Assembly (NCBI RefSeq): GCF_026212465.1
Contig: NC_080050.1
Location: 33,250,111-33,314,110 of the forward strand
Reading direction: 5' to 3'
Length of the DNA stretch: 64,000 bases
From: Amaranthus tricolor
Taxonomy: Eukaryota > Streptophyta > Magnoliopsida > Caryophyllales > Amaranthaceae
Position numbers and translations under genes: made by a program. Numbering within the stretch: position 1 is the stretch's first letter; each line of letters begins with the position of its first letter. Below are positions 22,356-35,420 of the stretch, in pieces. The notes beneath the pieces are model-generated. The model did no database searches and was not told the DNA's origin. It worked only from the letters and a program-made list of their open reading frames with translations.

Positions 22356-22475
22356 GGGTGCGATCATACCAGCACTAATGCACCGGATCCCATCAGAACT
22401 CCGCAGTTAAGCGTGCTTGGGCGAGAGTAGTACTAGGATGGGTGACCTCCTGGGAAGTCCTCGTGTTGCACCCCT
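22356..22475 (+). rRNA. 5S rRNA, U34
   Basis: Gene as consensus. Tract 16/19 with the second A of AA changed to T (22503). One extra A in the spacer relic (AAA at 22764-22766). 682 bp. Confidence 0.97.
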
Positions 22476-23037
22476 TTTTCCGTTCTTTTTTTTTTTTTTT
22501 TATTTTTTTTTTTTTTTTTTTTGTTTCCGCTGCACTTGAGCAAGAGCCATTTCAGTGATTATGGTAATATAATCCTTGGAAGTAATTTTATTTATAAAAA
22601 TATAACTCGCAACCGGGCCCCGGCCTCGAATTCACGGGCACTCGAAAGGTAGGACCCGTTGAGGCGGGTCGATGCGCATGCGAACGAATTGTTCGAAAGA
22701 GGCGTGCATCGGTGCGTTCGCGTAAGCGGAAATTGCACCGGATCCCGTCGGAACTCCCCGCGGAAAGCGTGCCCGGCGTGGATGGCCTCTTGATTTCCAA
22801 GTGTTGCGCGGATTTCTTAAATATTTCGTCGTTTTTTTGTTGCGAGTTCACCTGGCTTTTACAGCCGGCGGACTCTTTTGTGAATCGGACAATACCGGGA
22901 GGGTGAAAAACAGTATTTGGGAAGAAGAAGGCTCGAAATAAGGGGTCTCGGTTGCGAATTTACGAGCTTCGGAATGCTCTGGTTTTTTACTTTTGGGCGG
23001 CAACGCGCATGTAATCAAATTGTTACGGTGATTGAAC

Positions 23038-23157
23038 GGGTGCGATCATACCAGCACTAATGCACCGGATCCCATCAGAACTCCGCAGTTAAGCGTGCTT
23101 GGGCGAGAGTAGTACTAGGATGGGTGACCTCCTGGGAAGTCCTCGTGTTGCACCCCT
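23038..23157 (+). rRNA. 5S rRNA, U35
   Basis: Gene as consensus. Tract 15/19; 680 bp. Confidence 0.97.
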
Positions 23158-23717
23158 TTTTCCGTTCTTTTTTTTTTTTTTTAATTTTTTTTTTTTTTTT
23201 TTTGTTTCCGCTGCACTTGAGCAAGAGCCATTTCAGTGATTATGGTAATATAATCCTTGGAAGTAATTTTATTTATAAAAATATAACTCGCAACCGGGCC
23301 CCGGCCTCGAATTCACGGGCACTCGAAAGGTAGGACCCGTTGAGGCGGGTCGATGCGCATGCGAACGAATTGTTCGAAAGAGGCGTGCATCGGTGCGTTC
23401 GCGTAAGCGGAAATTGCACCGGATCCCGTCGGAACTCCCCGCGGAAGCGTGCCCGGCGTGGATGGCCTCTTGATTTCCAAGTGTTGCGCGGATTTCTTAA
23501 ATATTTCGTCGTTTTTTTGTTGCGAGTTCACCTGGCTTTTACAGCCGGCGGACTCTTTTGTGAATCGGACAATACCGGGAGGGTGAAAAACAGTATTTGG
23601 GAAGAAGAAGGCTCGAAATAAGGGGTCTCGGTTGCGAATTTACGAGCTTCGGAATGCTCTGGTTTTTTACTTTTGGGCGGCAACGCGCATGTAATCAAAT
23701 TGTTACGGTGATTGAAC

Positions 23718-23837
23718 GGGTGCGATCATACCAGCACTAATGCACCGGATCCCATCAGAACTCCGCAGTTAAGCGTGCTTGGGCGAGAGTAGTACTAGGA
23801 TGGGTGACCTCCTGGGAAGTCCTCGTGTTGCACCCCT
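23718..23837 (+). rRNA. 5S rRNA, U36
   Basis: Gene as consensus. Tract 15/19; 680 bp. Confidence 0.97.
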
Positions 23838-24397
23838 TTTTCCGTTCTTTTTTTTTTTTTTTAATTTTTTTTTTTTTTTTTTTGTTTCCGCTGCACTTGA
23901 GCAAGAGCCATTTCAGTGATTATGGTAATATAATCCTTGGAAGTAATTTTATTTATAAAAATATAACTCGCAACCGGGCCCCGGCCTCGAATTCACGGGC
24001 ACTCGAAAGGTAGGACCCGTTGAGGCGGGTCGATGCGCATGCGAACGAATTGTTCGAAAGAGGCGTGCATCGGTGCGTTCGCGTAAGCGGAAATTGCACC
24101 GGATCCCGTCGGAACTCCCCGCGGAAGCGTGCCCGGCGTGGATGGCCTCTTGATTTCCAAGTGTTGCGCGGATTTCTTAAATATTTCGTCGTTTTTTTGT
24201 TGCGAGTTCACCTGGCTTTTACAGCCGGCGGACTCTTTTGTGAATCGGACAATACCGGGAGGGTGAAAAACAGTATTTGGGAAGAAGAAGGCTCGAAATA
24301 AGGGGTCTCGGTTGCGAATTTACGAGCTTCGGAATGCTCTGGTTTTTTACTTTTGGGCGGCAACGCGCATGTAATCAAATTGTTACGGTGATTGAAC

Positions 24398-24517
24398 GGG
24401 TGCGATCATACCAGCACTAATGCACCGGATCCCATCAGAACTCCGCAGTTAAGCGTGCTTGGGCGAGAGTAGTACTAGGATGGGTGACCTCCTGGGAAGT
24501 CCTCGTGTTGCACCCCT
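24398..24517 (+). rRNA. 5S rRNA, U37
   Basis: Gene as consensus. Tract 15/19; 680 bp. Confidence 0.97.
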
Positions 24518-25077
24518 TTTTCCGTTCTTTTTTTTTTTTTTTAATTTTTTTTTTTTTTTTTTTGTTTCCGCTGCACTTGAGCAAGAGCCATTTCAGTGAT
24601 TATGGTAATATAATCCTTGGAAGTAATTTTATTTATAAAAATATAACTCGCAACCGGGCCCCGGCCTCGAATTCACGGGCACTCGAAAGGTAGGACCCGT
24701 TGAGGCGGGTCGATGCGCATGCGAACGAATTGTTCGAAAGAGGCGTGCATCGGTGCGTTCGCGTAAGCGGAAATTGCACCGGATCCCGTCGGAACTCCCC
24801 GCGGAAGCGTGCCCGGCGTGGATGGCCTCTTGATTTCCAAGTGTTGCGCGGATTTCTTAAATATTTCGTCGTTTTTTTGTTGCGAGTTCACCTGGCTTTT
24901 ACAGCCGGCGGACTCTTTTGTGAATCGGACAATACCGGGAGGGTGAAAAACAGTATTTGGGAAGAAGAAGGCTCGAAATAAGGGGTCTCGGTTGCGAATT
25001 TACGAGCTTCGGAATGCTCTGGTTTTTTACTTTTGGGCGGCAACGCGCATGTAATCAAATTGTTACGGTGATTGAAC

Positions 25078-25197
25078 GGGTGCGATCATACCAGCACTAA
25101 TGCACCGGATCCCATCAGAACTCCGCAGTTAAGCGTGCTTGGGCGAGAGTAGTACTAGGATGGGTGACCTCCTGGGAAGTCCTCGTGTTGCACCCCT
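25078..25197 (+). rRNA. 5S rRNA, U38
   Basis: Gene as consensus. Tract 15/19; 680 bp. Confidence 0.97.
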
Positions 25198-25757
25198 TTT
25201 TCCGTTCTTTTTTTTTTTTTTTAATTTTTTTTTTTTTTTTTTTGTTTCCGCTGCACTTGAGCAAGAGCCATTTCAGTGATTATGGTAATATAATCCTTGG
25301 AAGTAATTTTATTTATAAAAATATAACTCGCAACCGGGCCCCGGCCTCGAATTCACGGGCACTCGAAAGGTAGGACCCGTTGAGGCGGGTCGATGCGCAT
25401 GCGAACGAATTGTTCGAAAGAGGCGTGCATCGGTGCGTTCGCGTAAGCGGAAATTGCACCGGATCCCGTCGGAACTCCCCGCGGAAGCGTGCCCGGCGTG
25501 GATGGCCTCTTGATTTCCAAGTGTTGCGCGGATTTCTTAAATATTTCGTCGTTTTTTTGTTGCGAGTTCACCTGGCTTTTACAGCCGGCGGACTCTTTTG
25601 TGAATCGGACAATACCGGGAGGGTGAAAAACAGTATTTGGGAAGAAGAAGGCTCGAAATAAGGGGTCTCGGTTGCGAATTTACGAGCTTCGGAATGCTCT
25701 GGTTTTTTACTTTTGGGCGGCAACGCGCATGTAATCAAATTGTTACGGTGATTGAAC

Positions 25758-25877
25758 GGGTGCGATCATACCAGCACTAATGCACCGGATCCCATCAGAA
25801 CTCCGCAGTTAAGCGTGCTTGGGCGAGAGTAGTACTAGGATGGGTGACCTCCTGGGAAGTCCTCGTGTTGCACCCCT
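25758..25877 (+). rRNA. 5S rRNA, U39
   Basis: Gene as consensus. Tract 15/20; 681 bp. Confidence 0.97.
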
Positions 25878-26438
25878 TTTTCCGTTCTTTTTTTTTTTTT
25901 TTAATTTTTTTTTTTTTTTTTTTTGTTTCCGCTGCACTTGAGCAAGAGCCATTTCAGTGATTATGGTAATATAATCCTTGGAAGTAATTTTATTTATAAA
26001 AATATAACTCGCAACCGGGCCCCGGCCTCGAATTCACGGGCACTCGAAAGGTAGGACCCGTTGAGGCGGGTCGATGCGCATGCGAACGAATTGTTCGAAA
26101 GAGGCGTGCATCGGTGCGTTCGCGTAAGCGGAAATTGCACCGGATCCCGTCGGAACTCCCCGCGGAAGCGTGCCCGGCGTGGATGGCCTCTTGATTTCCA
26201 AGTGTTGCGCGGATTTCTTAAATATTTCGTCGTTTTTTTGTTGCGAGTTCACCTGGCTTTTACAGCCGGCGGACTCTTTTGTGAATCGGACAATACCGGG
26301 AGGGTGAAAAACAGTATTTGGGAAGAAGAAGGCTCGAAATAAGGGGTCTCGGTTGCGAATTTACGAGCTTCGGAATGCTCTGGTTTTTTACTTTTGGGCG
26401 GCAACGCGCATGTAATCAAATTGTTACGGTGATTGAAC

Positions 26439-26558
26439 GGGTGCGATCATACCAGCACTAATGCACCGGATCCCATCAGAACTCCGCAGTTAAGCGTGCT
26501 TGGGCGAGAGTAGTACTAGGATGGGTGACCTCCTGGGAAGTCCTCGTGTTGCACCCCT
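26439..26558 (+). rRNA. 5S rRNA, U40
   Basis: Gene as consensus. Tract 15/20; 681 bp. Confidence 0.97.
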
Positions 26559-27119
26559 TTTTCCGTTCTTTTTTTTTTTTTTTAATTTTTTTTTTTTTTT
26601 TTTTTGTTTCCGCTGCACTTGAGCAAGAGCCATTTCAGTGATTATGGTAATATAATCCTTGGAAGTAATTTTATTTATAAAAATATAACTCGCAACCGGG
26701 CCCCGGCCTCGAATTCACGGGCACTCGAAAGGTAGGACCCGTTGAGGCGGGTCGATGCGCATGCGAACGAATTGTTCGAAAGAGGCGTGCATCGGTGCGT
26801 TCGCGTAAGCGGAAATTGCACCGGATCCCGTCGGAACTCCCCGCGGAAGCGTGCCCGGCGTGGATGGCCTCTTGATTTCCAAGTGTTGCGCGGATTTCTT
26901 AAATATTTCGTCGTTTTTTTGTTGCGAGTTCACCTGGCTTTTACAGCCGGCGGACTCTTTTGTGAATCGGACAATACCGGGAGGGTGAAAAACAGTATTT
27001 GGGAAGAAGAAGGCTCGAAATAAGGGGTCTCGGTTGCGAATTTACGAGCTTCGGAATGCTCTGGTTTTTTACTTTTGGGCGGCAACGCGCATGTAATCAA
27101 ATTGTTACGGTGATTGAAC

Positions 27120-27250
27120 GGGTGCGATCATACCAGCACTAATGCACCGGATCCCATCAGAACTCCGCAGTTAAGCGTGCTTGGGCGATGCTTGGGCGAG
27201 AGTAGTACTAGGATGGGTGACCTCCTGGGAAGTCCTCGTGTTGCACCCCT
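27120..27250 (+). pseudogene. 5S rRNA, U41, with 11-bp duplication in A box region
   Basis: 131 nt instead of 120. Residues 59-69 (TGCTTGGGCGA) are repeated in tandem at 27178-27199. The insertion separates the A box from the intermediate element and C box by one helical turn and adds 11 nt to the RNA at the loop A-distal arm, so a normal product is unlikely, although weak transcription cannot be excluded. Flanks are otherwise normal; tract 15/20; 692 bp to the next start, which is 681 plus 11. Confidence 0.88.
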
Positions 27251-27811
27251 TTTTCCGTTCTTTTTTTTTTTTTTTAATTTTTTTTTTTTTTTTTTTTGTT
27301 TCCGCTGCACTTGAGCAAGAGCCATTTCAGTGATTATGGTAATATAATCCTTGGAAGTAATTTTATTTATAAAAATATAACTCGCAACCGGGCCCCGGCC
27401 TCGAATTCACGGGCACTCGAAAGGTAGGACCCGTTGAGGCGGGTCGATGCGCATGCGAACGAATTGTTCGAAAGAGGCGTGCATCGGTGCGTTCGCGTAA
27501 GCGGAAATTGCACCGGATCCCGTCGGAACTCCCCGCGGAAGCGTGCCCGGCGTGGATGGCCTCTTGATTTCCAAGTGTTGCGCGGATTTCTTAAATATTT
27601 CGTCGTTTTTTTGTTGCGAGTTCACCTGGCTTTTACAGCCGGCGGACTCTTTTGTGAATCGGACAATACCGGGAGGGTGAAAAACAGTATTTGGGAAGAA
27701 GAAGGCTCGAAATAAGGGGTCTCGGTTGCGAATTTACGAGCTTCGGAATGCTCTGGTTTTTTACTTTTGGGCGGCAACGCGCATGTAATCAAATTGTTAC
27801 GGTGATTGAAC

Positions 27812-27931
27812 GGGTGCGATCATACCAGCACTAATGCACCGGATCCCATCAGAACTCCGCAGTTAAGCGTGCTTGGGCGAGAGTAGTACTAGGATGGGTG
27901 ACCTCCTGGGAAGTCCTCGTGTTGCACCCCT
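27812..27931 (+). rRNA. 5S rRNA, U42
   Basis: Gene as consensus. Tract 15/20; 681 bp. Confidence 0.97.
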
Positions 27932-28492
27932 TTTTCCGTTCTTTTTTTTTTTTTTTAATTTTTTTTTTTTTTTTTTTTGTTTCCGCTGCACTTGAGCAAG
28001 AGCCATTTCAGTGATTATGGTAATATAATCCTTGGAAGTAATTTTATTTATAAAAATATAACTCGCAACCGGGCCCCGGCCTCGAATTCACGGGCACTCG
28101 AAAGGTAGGACCCGTTGAGGCGGGTCGATGCGCATGCGAACGAATTGTTCGAAAGAGGCGTGCATCGGTGCGTTCGCGTAAGCGGAAATTGCACCGGATC
28201 CCGTCGGAACTCCCCGCGGAAGCGTGCCCGGCGTGGATGGCCTCTTGATTTCCAAGTGTTGCGCGGATTTCTTAAATATTTCGTCGTTTTTTTGTTGCGA
28301 GTTCACCTGGCTTTTACAGCCGGCGGACTCTTTTGTGAATCGGACAATACCGGGAGGGTGAAAAACAGTATTTGGGAAGAAGAAGGCTCGAAATAAGGGG
28401 TCTCGGTTGCGAATTTACGAGCTTCGGAATGCTCTGGTTTTTTACTTTTGGGCGGCAACGCGCATGTAATCAAATTGTTACGGTGATTGAAC

Positions 28493-28612
28493 GGGTGCGA
28501 TCATACCAGCACTAATGCACCGGATCCCATCAGAACTCCGCAGTTAAGCGTGCTTGGGCGAGAGTAGTACTAGGATGGGTGACCTCCTGGGAAGTCCTCG
28601 TGTTGCACCCCT
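28493..28612 (+). rRNA. 5S rRNA, U43
   Basis: Gene as consensus. Tract 15/20; 681 bp. Confidence 0.97.
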
Positions 28613-29173
28613 TTTTCCGTTCTTTTTTTTTTTTTTTAATTTTTTTTTTTTTTTTTTTTGTTTCCGCTGCACTTGAGCAAGAGCCATTTCAGTGATTATG
28701 GTAATATAATCCTTGGAAGTAATTTTATTTATAAAAATATAACTCGCAACCGGGCCCCGGCCTCGAATTCACGGGCACTCGAAAGGTAGGACCCGTTGAG
28801 GCGGGTCGATGCGCATGCGAACGAATTGTTCGAAAGAGGCGTGCATCGGTGCGTTCGCGTAAGCGGAAATTGCACCGGATCCCGTCGGAACTCCCCGCGG
28901 AAGCGTGCCCGGCGTGGATGGCCTCTTGATTTCCAAGTGTTGCGCGGATTTCTTAAATATTTCGTCGTTTTTTTGTTGCGAGTTCACCTGGCTTTTACAG
29001 CCGGCGGACTCTTTTGTGAATCGGACAATACCGGGAGGGTGAAAAACAGTATTTGGGAAGAAGAAGGCTCGAAATAAGGGGTCTCGGTTGCGAATTTACG
29101 AGCTTCGGAATGCTCTGGTTTTTTACTTTTGGGCGGCAACGCGCATGTAATCAAATTGTTACGGTGATTGAAC

Positions 29174-29293
29174 GGGTGCGATCATACCAGCACTAATGCA
29201 CCGGATCCCATCAGAACTCCGCAGTTAAGCGTGCTTGGGCGAGAGTAGTACTAGGATGGGTGACCTCCTGGGAAGTCCTCGTGTTGCACCCCT
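29174..29293 (+). rRNA. 5S rRNA, U44
   Basis: Gene as consensus. Tract 15/19; 680 bp. Confidence 0.97.
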
Positions 29294-29853
29294 TTTTCCG
29301 TTCTTTTTTTTTTTTTTTAATTTTTTTTTTTTTTTTTTTGTTTCCGCTGCACTTGAGCAAGAGCCATTTCAGTGATTATGGTAATATAATCCTTGGAAGT
29401 AATTTTATTTATAAAAATATAACTCGCAACCGGGCCCCGGCCTCGAATTCACGGGCACTCGAAAGGTAGGACCCGTTGAGGCGGGTCGATGCGCATGCGA
29501 ACGAATTGTTCGAAAGAGGCGTGCATCGGTGCGTTCGCGTAAGCGGAAATTGCACCGGATCCCGTCGGAACTCCCCGCGGAAGCGTGCCCGGCGTGGATG
29601 GCCTCTTGATTTCCAAGTGTTGCGCGGATTTCTTAAATATTTCGTCGTTTTTTTGTTGCGAGTTCACCTGGCTTTTACAGCCGGCGGACTCTTTTGTGAA
29701 TCGGACAATACCGGGAGGGTGAAAAACAGTATTTGGGAAGAAGAAGGCTCGAAATAAGGGGTCTCGGTTGCGAATTTACGAGCTTCGGAATGCTCTGGTT
29801 TTTTACTTTTGGGCGGCAACGCGCATGTAATCAAATTGTTACGGTGATTGAAC

Positions 29854-29973
29854 GGGTGCGATCATACCAGCACTAATGCACCGGATCCCATCAGAACTCC
29901 GCAGTTAAGCGTGCTTGGGCGAGAGTAGTACTAGGATGGGTGACCTCCTGGGAAGTCCTCGTGTTGCACCCCT
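29854..29973 (+). rRNA. 5S rRNA, U45
   Basis: Gene as consensus. Tract 15/20; 681 bp. Confidence 0.97.
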
Positions 29974-30534
29974 TTTTCCGTTCTTTTTTTTTTTTTTTAA
30001 TTTTTTTTTTTTTTTTTTTTGTTTCCGCTGCACTTGAGCAAGAGCCATTTCAGTGATTATGGTAATATAATCCTTGGAAGTAATTTTATTTATAAAAATA
30101 TAACTCGCAACCGGGCCCCGGCCTCGAATTCACGGGCACTCGAAAGGTAGGACCCGTTGAGGCGGGTCGATGCGCATGCGAACGAATTGTTCGAAAGAGG
30201 CGTGCATCGGTGCGTTCGCGTAAGCGGAAATTGCACCGGATCCCGTCGGAACTCCCCGCGGAAGCGTGCCCGGCGTGGATGGCCTCTTGATTTCCAAGTG
30301 TTGCGCGGATTTCTTAAATATTTCGTCGTTTTTTTGTTGCGAGTTCACCTGGCTTTTACAGCCGGCGGACTCTTTTGTGAATCGGACAATACCGGGAGGG
30401 TGAAAAACAGTATTTGGGAAGAAGAAGGCTCGAAATAAGGGGTCTCGGTTGCGAATTTACGAGCTTCGGAATGCTCTGGTTTTTTACTTTTGGGCGGCAA
30501 CGCGCATGTAATCAAATTGTTACGGTGATTGAAC

Positions 30535-30654
30535 GGGTGCGATCATACCAGCACTAATGCACCGGATCCCATCAGAACTCCGCAGTTAAGCGTGCTTGGG
30601 CGAGAGTAGTACTAGGATGGGTGACCTCCTGGGAAGTCCTCGTGTTGCACCCCT
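30535..30654 (+). rRNA. 5S rRNA, U46
   Basis: Gene as consensus. Tract 17/20, the longest seen; 683 bp. Confidence 0.97.
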
Positions 30655-31217
30655 TTTTCCGTTCTTTTTTTTTTTTTTTTTAATTTTTTTTTTTTTTTTT
30701 TTTGTTTCCGCTGCACTTGAGCAAGAGCCATTTCAGTGATTATGGTAATATAATCCTTGGAAGTAATTTTATTTATAAAAATATAACTCGCAACCGGGCC
30801 CCGGCCTCGAATTCACGGGCACTCGAAAGGTAGGACCCGTTGAGGCGGGTCGATGCGCATGCGAACGAATTGTTCGAAAGAGGCGTGCATCGGTGCGTTC
30901 GCGTAAGCGGAAATTGCACCGGATCCCGTCGGAACTCCCCGCGGAAGCGTGCCCGGCGTGGATGGCCTCTTGATTTCCAAGTGTTGCGCGGATTTCTTAA
31001 ATATTTCGTCGTTTTTTTGTTGCGAGTTCACCTGGCTTTTACAGCCGGCGGACTCTTTTGTGAATCGGACAATACCGGGAGGGTGAAAAACAGTATTTGG
31101 GAAGAAGAAGGCTCGAAATAAGGGGTCTCGGTTGCGAATTTACGAGCTTCGGAATGCTCTGGTTTTTTACTTTTGGGCGGCAACGCGCATGTAATCAAAT
31201 TGTTACGGTGATTGAAC

Positions 31218-31337
31218 GGGTGCGATCATACCAGCACTAATGCACCGGATCCCATCAGAACTCCGCAGTTAAGCGTGCTTGGGCGAGAGTAGTACTAGGA
31301 TGGGTGACCTCCTGGGAAGTCCTCGTGTTGCACCCCT
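31218..31337 (+). rRNA. 5S rRNA, U47
   Basis: Gene as consensus. Tract 15/19; 680 bp. Confidence 0.97.
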
Positions 31338-31897
31338 TTTTCCGTTCTTTTTTTTTTTTTTTAATTTTTTTTTTTTTTTTTTTGTTTCCGCTGCACTTGA
31401 GCAAGAGCCATTTCAGTGATTATGGTAATATAATCCTTGGAAGTAATTTTATTTATAAAAATATAACTCGCAACCGGGCCCCGGCCTCGAATTCACGGGC
31501 ACTCGAAAGGTAGGACCCGTTGAGGCGGGTCGATGCGCATGCGAACGAATTGTTCGAAAGAGGCGTGCATCGGTGCGTTCGCGTAAGCGGAAATTGCACC
31601 GGATCCCGTCGGAACTCCCCGCGGAAGCGTGCCCGGCGTGGATGGCCTCTTGATTTCCAAGTGTTGCGCGGATTTCTTAAATATTTCGTCGTTTTTTTGT
31701 TGCGAGTTCACCTGGCTTTTACAGCCGGCGGACTCTTTTGTGAATCGGACAATACCGGGAGGGTGAAAAACAGTATTTGGGAAGAAGAAGGCTCGAAATA
31801 AGGGGTCTCGGTTGCGAATTTACGAGCTTCGGAATGCTCTGGTTTTTTACTTTTGGGCGGCAACGCGCATGTAATCAAATTGTTACGGTGATTGAAC

Positions 31898-32017
31898 GGG
31901 TGCGATCATACCAGCACTAATGCACCGGATCCCATCAGAACTCCGCAGTTAAGCGTGCTTGGGCGAGAGTAGTACTAGGATGGGTGACCTCCTGGGAAGT
32001 CCTCGTGTTGCACCCCT
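31898..32017 (+). rRNA. 5S rRNA, U48
   Basis: Gene as consensus. Tract 15/19; 681 bp because of a C inserted in the spacer at 32221 (GCATCGCGAACG). The same insertion recurs after U62. Confidence 0.97.
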
Positions 32018-32578
32018 TTTTCCGTTCTTTTTTTTTTTTTTTAATTTTTTTTTTTTTTTTTTTGTTTCCGCTGCACTTGAGCAAGAGCCATTTCAGTGAT
32101 TATGGTAATATAATCCTTGGAAGTAATTTTATTTATAAAAATATAACTCGCAACCGGGCCCCGGCCTCGAATTCACGGGCACTCGAAAGGTAGGACCCGT
32201 TGAGGCGGGTCGATGCGCATCGCGAACGAATTGTTCGAAAGAGGCGTGCATCGGTGCGTTCGCGTAAGCGGAAATTGCACCGGATCCCGTCGGAACTCCC
32301 CGCGGAAGCGTGCCCGGCGTGGATGGCCTCTTGATTTCCAAGTGTTGCGCGGATTTCTTAAATATTTCGTCGTTTTTTTGTTGCGAGTTCACCTGGCTTT
32401 TACAGCCGGCGGACTCTTTTGTGAATCGGACAATACCGGGAGGGTGAAAAACAGTATTTGGGAAGAAGAAGGCTCGAAATAAGGGGTCTCGGTTGCGAAT
32501 TTACGAGCTTCGGAATGCTCTGGTTTTTTACTTTTGGGCGGCAACGCGCATGTAATCAAATTGTTACGGTGATTGAAC

Positions 32579-32698
32579 GGGTGCGATCATACCAGCACTA
32601 ATGCACCGGATCCCATCAGAACTCCGCAGTTAAGCGTGCTTGGGCGAGAGTAGTACTAGGATGGGTGACCTCCTGGGAAGTCCTCGTGTTGCACCCCT
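32579..32698 (+). rRNA. 5S rRNA, U49
   Basis: Gene as consensus. Tract 15/19; 680 bp. Confidence 0.97.
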
Positions 32699-33258
32699 TT
32701 TTCCGTTCTTTTTTTTTTTTTTTAATTTTTTTTTTTTTTTTTTTGTTTCCGCTGCACTTGAGCAAGAGCCATTTCAGTGATTATGGTAATATAATCCTTG
32801 GAAGTAATTTTATTTATAAAAATATAACTCGCAACCGGGCCCCGGCCTCGAATTCACGGGCACTCGAAAGGTAGGACCCGTTGAGGCGGGTCGATGCGCA
32901 TGCGAACGAATTGTTCGAAAGAGGCGTGCATCGGTGCGTTCGCGTAAGCGGAAATTGCACCGGATCCCGTCGGAACTCCCCGCGGAAGCGTGCCCGGCGT
33001 GGATGGCCTCTTGATTTCCAAGTGTTGCGCGGATTTCTTAAATATTTCGTCGTTTTTTTGTTGCGAGTTCACCTGGCTTTTACAGCCGGCGGACTCTTTT
33101 GTGAATCGGACAATACCGGGAGGGTGAAAAACAGTATTTGGGAAGAAGAAGGCTCGAAATAAGGGGTCTCGGTTGCGAATTTACGAGCTTCGGAATGCTC
33201 TGGTTTTTTACTTTTGGGCGGCAACGCGCATGTAATCAAATTGTTACGGTGATTGAAC

Positions 33259-33380
33259 GGGTGCGATCATACCAGCACTAATGCACCGGATCCCATCAGA
33301 ACTCCGCAGTTAAGCGTGCTTGGGCGCGAGAGTAGTACTAGGATGGGTGACCTCCTGGGAAGTCCTCGTGTTGCACCCCT
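33259..33380 (+). rRNA. 5S rRNA, U50, with 2-bp insertion
   Basis: 122 nt: GGGCGCGAGAG in place of GGGCGAGAG, an extra CG next to residues 67-68 (33325-33328), in or beside the intermediate element of the internal promoter. Function is doubtful but not ruled out. Tract 15/19; 682 bp. Confidence 0.9.
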
Positions 33381-33940
33381 TTTTCCGTTCTTTTTTTTTT
33401 TTTTTAATTTTTTTTTTTTTTTTTTTGTTTCCGCTGCACTTGAGCAAGAGCCATTTCAGTGATTATGGTAATATAATCCTTGGAAGTAATTTTATTTATA
33501 AAAATATAACTCGCAACCGGGCCCCGGCCTCGAATTCACGGGCACTCGAAAGGTAGGACCCGTTGAGGCGGGTCGATGCGCATGCGAACGAATTGTTCGA
33601 AAGAGGCGTGCATCGGTGCGTTCGCGTAAGCGGAAATTGCACCGGATCCCGTCGGAACTCCCCGCGGAAGCGTGCCCGGCGTGGATGGCCTCTTGATTTC
33701 CAAGTGTTGCGCGGATTTCTTAAATATTTCGTCGTTTTTTTGTTGCGAGTTCACCTGGCTTTTACAGCCGGCGGACTCTTTTGTGAATCGGACAATACCG
33801 GGAGGGTGAAAAACAGTATTTGGGAAGAAGAAGGCTCGAAATAAGGGGTCTCGGTTGCGAATTTACGAGCTTCGGAATGCTCTGGTTTTTTACTTTTGGG
33901 CGGCAACGCGCATGTAATCAAATTGTTACGGTGATTGAAC

Positions 33941-34060
33941 GGGTGCGATCATACCAGCACTAATGCACCGGATCCCATCAGAACTCCGCAGTTAAGCGTG
34001 CTTGGGCGAGAGTAGTACTAGGATGGGTGACCTCCTGGGAAGTCCTCGTGTTGCACCCCT
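33941..34060 (+). rRNA. 5S rRNA, U51
   Basis: Gene as consensus. Tract 15/19; 680 bp. Confidence 0.97.
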
Positions 34061-34620
34061 TTTTCCGTTCTTTTTTTTTTTTTTTAATTTTTTTTTTTTT
34101 TTTTTTGTTTCCGCTGCACTTGAGCAAGAGCCATTTCAGTGATTATGGTAATATAATCCTTGGAAGTAATTTTATTTATAAAAATATAACTCGCAACCGG
34201 GCCCCGGCCTCGAATTCACGGGCACTCGAAAGGTAGGACCCGTTGAGGCGGGTCGATGCGCATGCGAACGAATTGTTCGAAAGAGGCGTGCATCGGTGCG
34301 TTCGCGTAAGCGGAAATTGCACCGGATCCCGTCGGAACTCCCCGCGGAAGCGTGCCCGGCGTGGATGGCCTCTTGATTTCCAAGTGTTGCGCGGATTTCT
34401 TAAATATTTCGTCGTTTTTTTGTTGCGAGTTCACCTGGCTTTTACAGCCGGCGGACTCTTTTGTGAATCGGACAATACCGGGAGGGTGAAAAACAGTATT
34501 TGGGAAGAAGAAGGCTCGAAATAAGGGGTCTCGGTTGCGAATTTACGAGCTTCGGAATGCTCTGGTTTTTTACTTTTGGGCGGCAACGCGCATGTAATCA
34601 AATTGTTACGGTGATTGAAC

Positions 34621-34740
34621 GGGTGCGATCATACCAGCACTAATGCACCGGATCCCATCAGAACTCCGCAGTTAAGCGTGCTTGGGCGAGAGTAGTACTA
34701 GGATGGGTGACCTCCTGGGAAGTCCTCGTGTTGCACCCCT
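34621..34740 (+). rRNA. 5S rRNA, U52
   Basis: Gene as consensus. Tract 15/19; 680 bp. Confidence 0.97.
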
Positions 34741-35300
34741 TTTTCCGTTCTTTTTTTTTTTTTTTAATTTTTTTTTTTTTTTTTTTGTTTCCGCTGCACT
34801 TGAGCAAGAGCCATTTCAGTGATTATGGTAATATAATCCTTGGAAGTAATTTTATTTATAAAAATATAACTCGCAACCGGGCCCCGGCCTCGAATTCACG
34901 GGCACTCGAAAGGTAGGACCCGTTGAGGCGGGTCGATGCGCATGCGAACGAATTGTTCGAAAGAGGCGTGCATCGGTGCGTTCGCGTAAGCGGAAATTGC
35001 ACCGGATCCCGTCGGAACTCCCCGCGGAAGCGTGCCCGGCGTGGATGGCCTCTTGATTTCCAAGTGTTGCGCGGATTTCTTAAATATTTCGTCGTTTTTT
35101 TGTTGCGAGTTCACCTGGCTTTTACAGCCGGCGGACTCTTTTGTGAATCGGACAATACCGGGAGGGTGAAAAACAGTATTTGGGAAGAAGAAGGCTCGAA
35201 ATAAGGGGTCTCGGTTGCGAATTTACGAGCTTCGGAATGCTCTGGTTTTTTACTTTTGGGCGGCAACGCGCATGTAATCAAATTGTTACGGTGATTGAAC

Positions 35301-35420
35301 GGGTGCGATCATACCAGCACTAATGCACCGGATCCCATCAGAACTCCGCAGTTAAGCGTGCTTGGGCGAGAGTAGTACTAGGATGGGTGACCTCCTGGGA
35401 AGTCCTCGTGTTGCACCCCT
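35301..35420 (+). rRNA. 5S rRNA, U53
   Basis: Gene as consensus. Tract 15/19; 680 bp. Confidence 0.97.
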
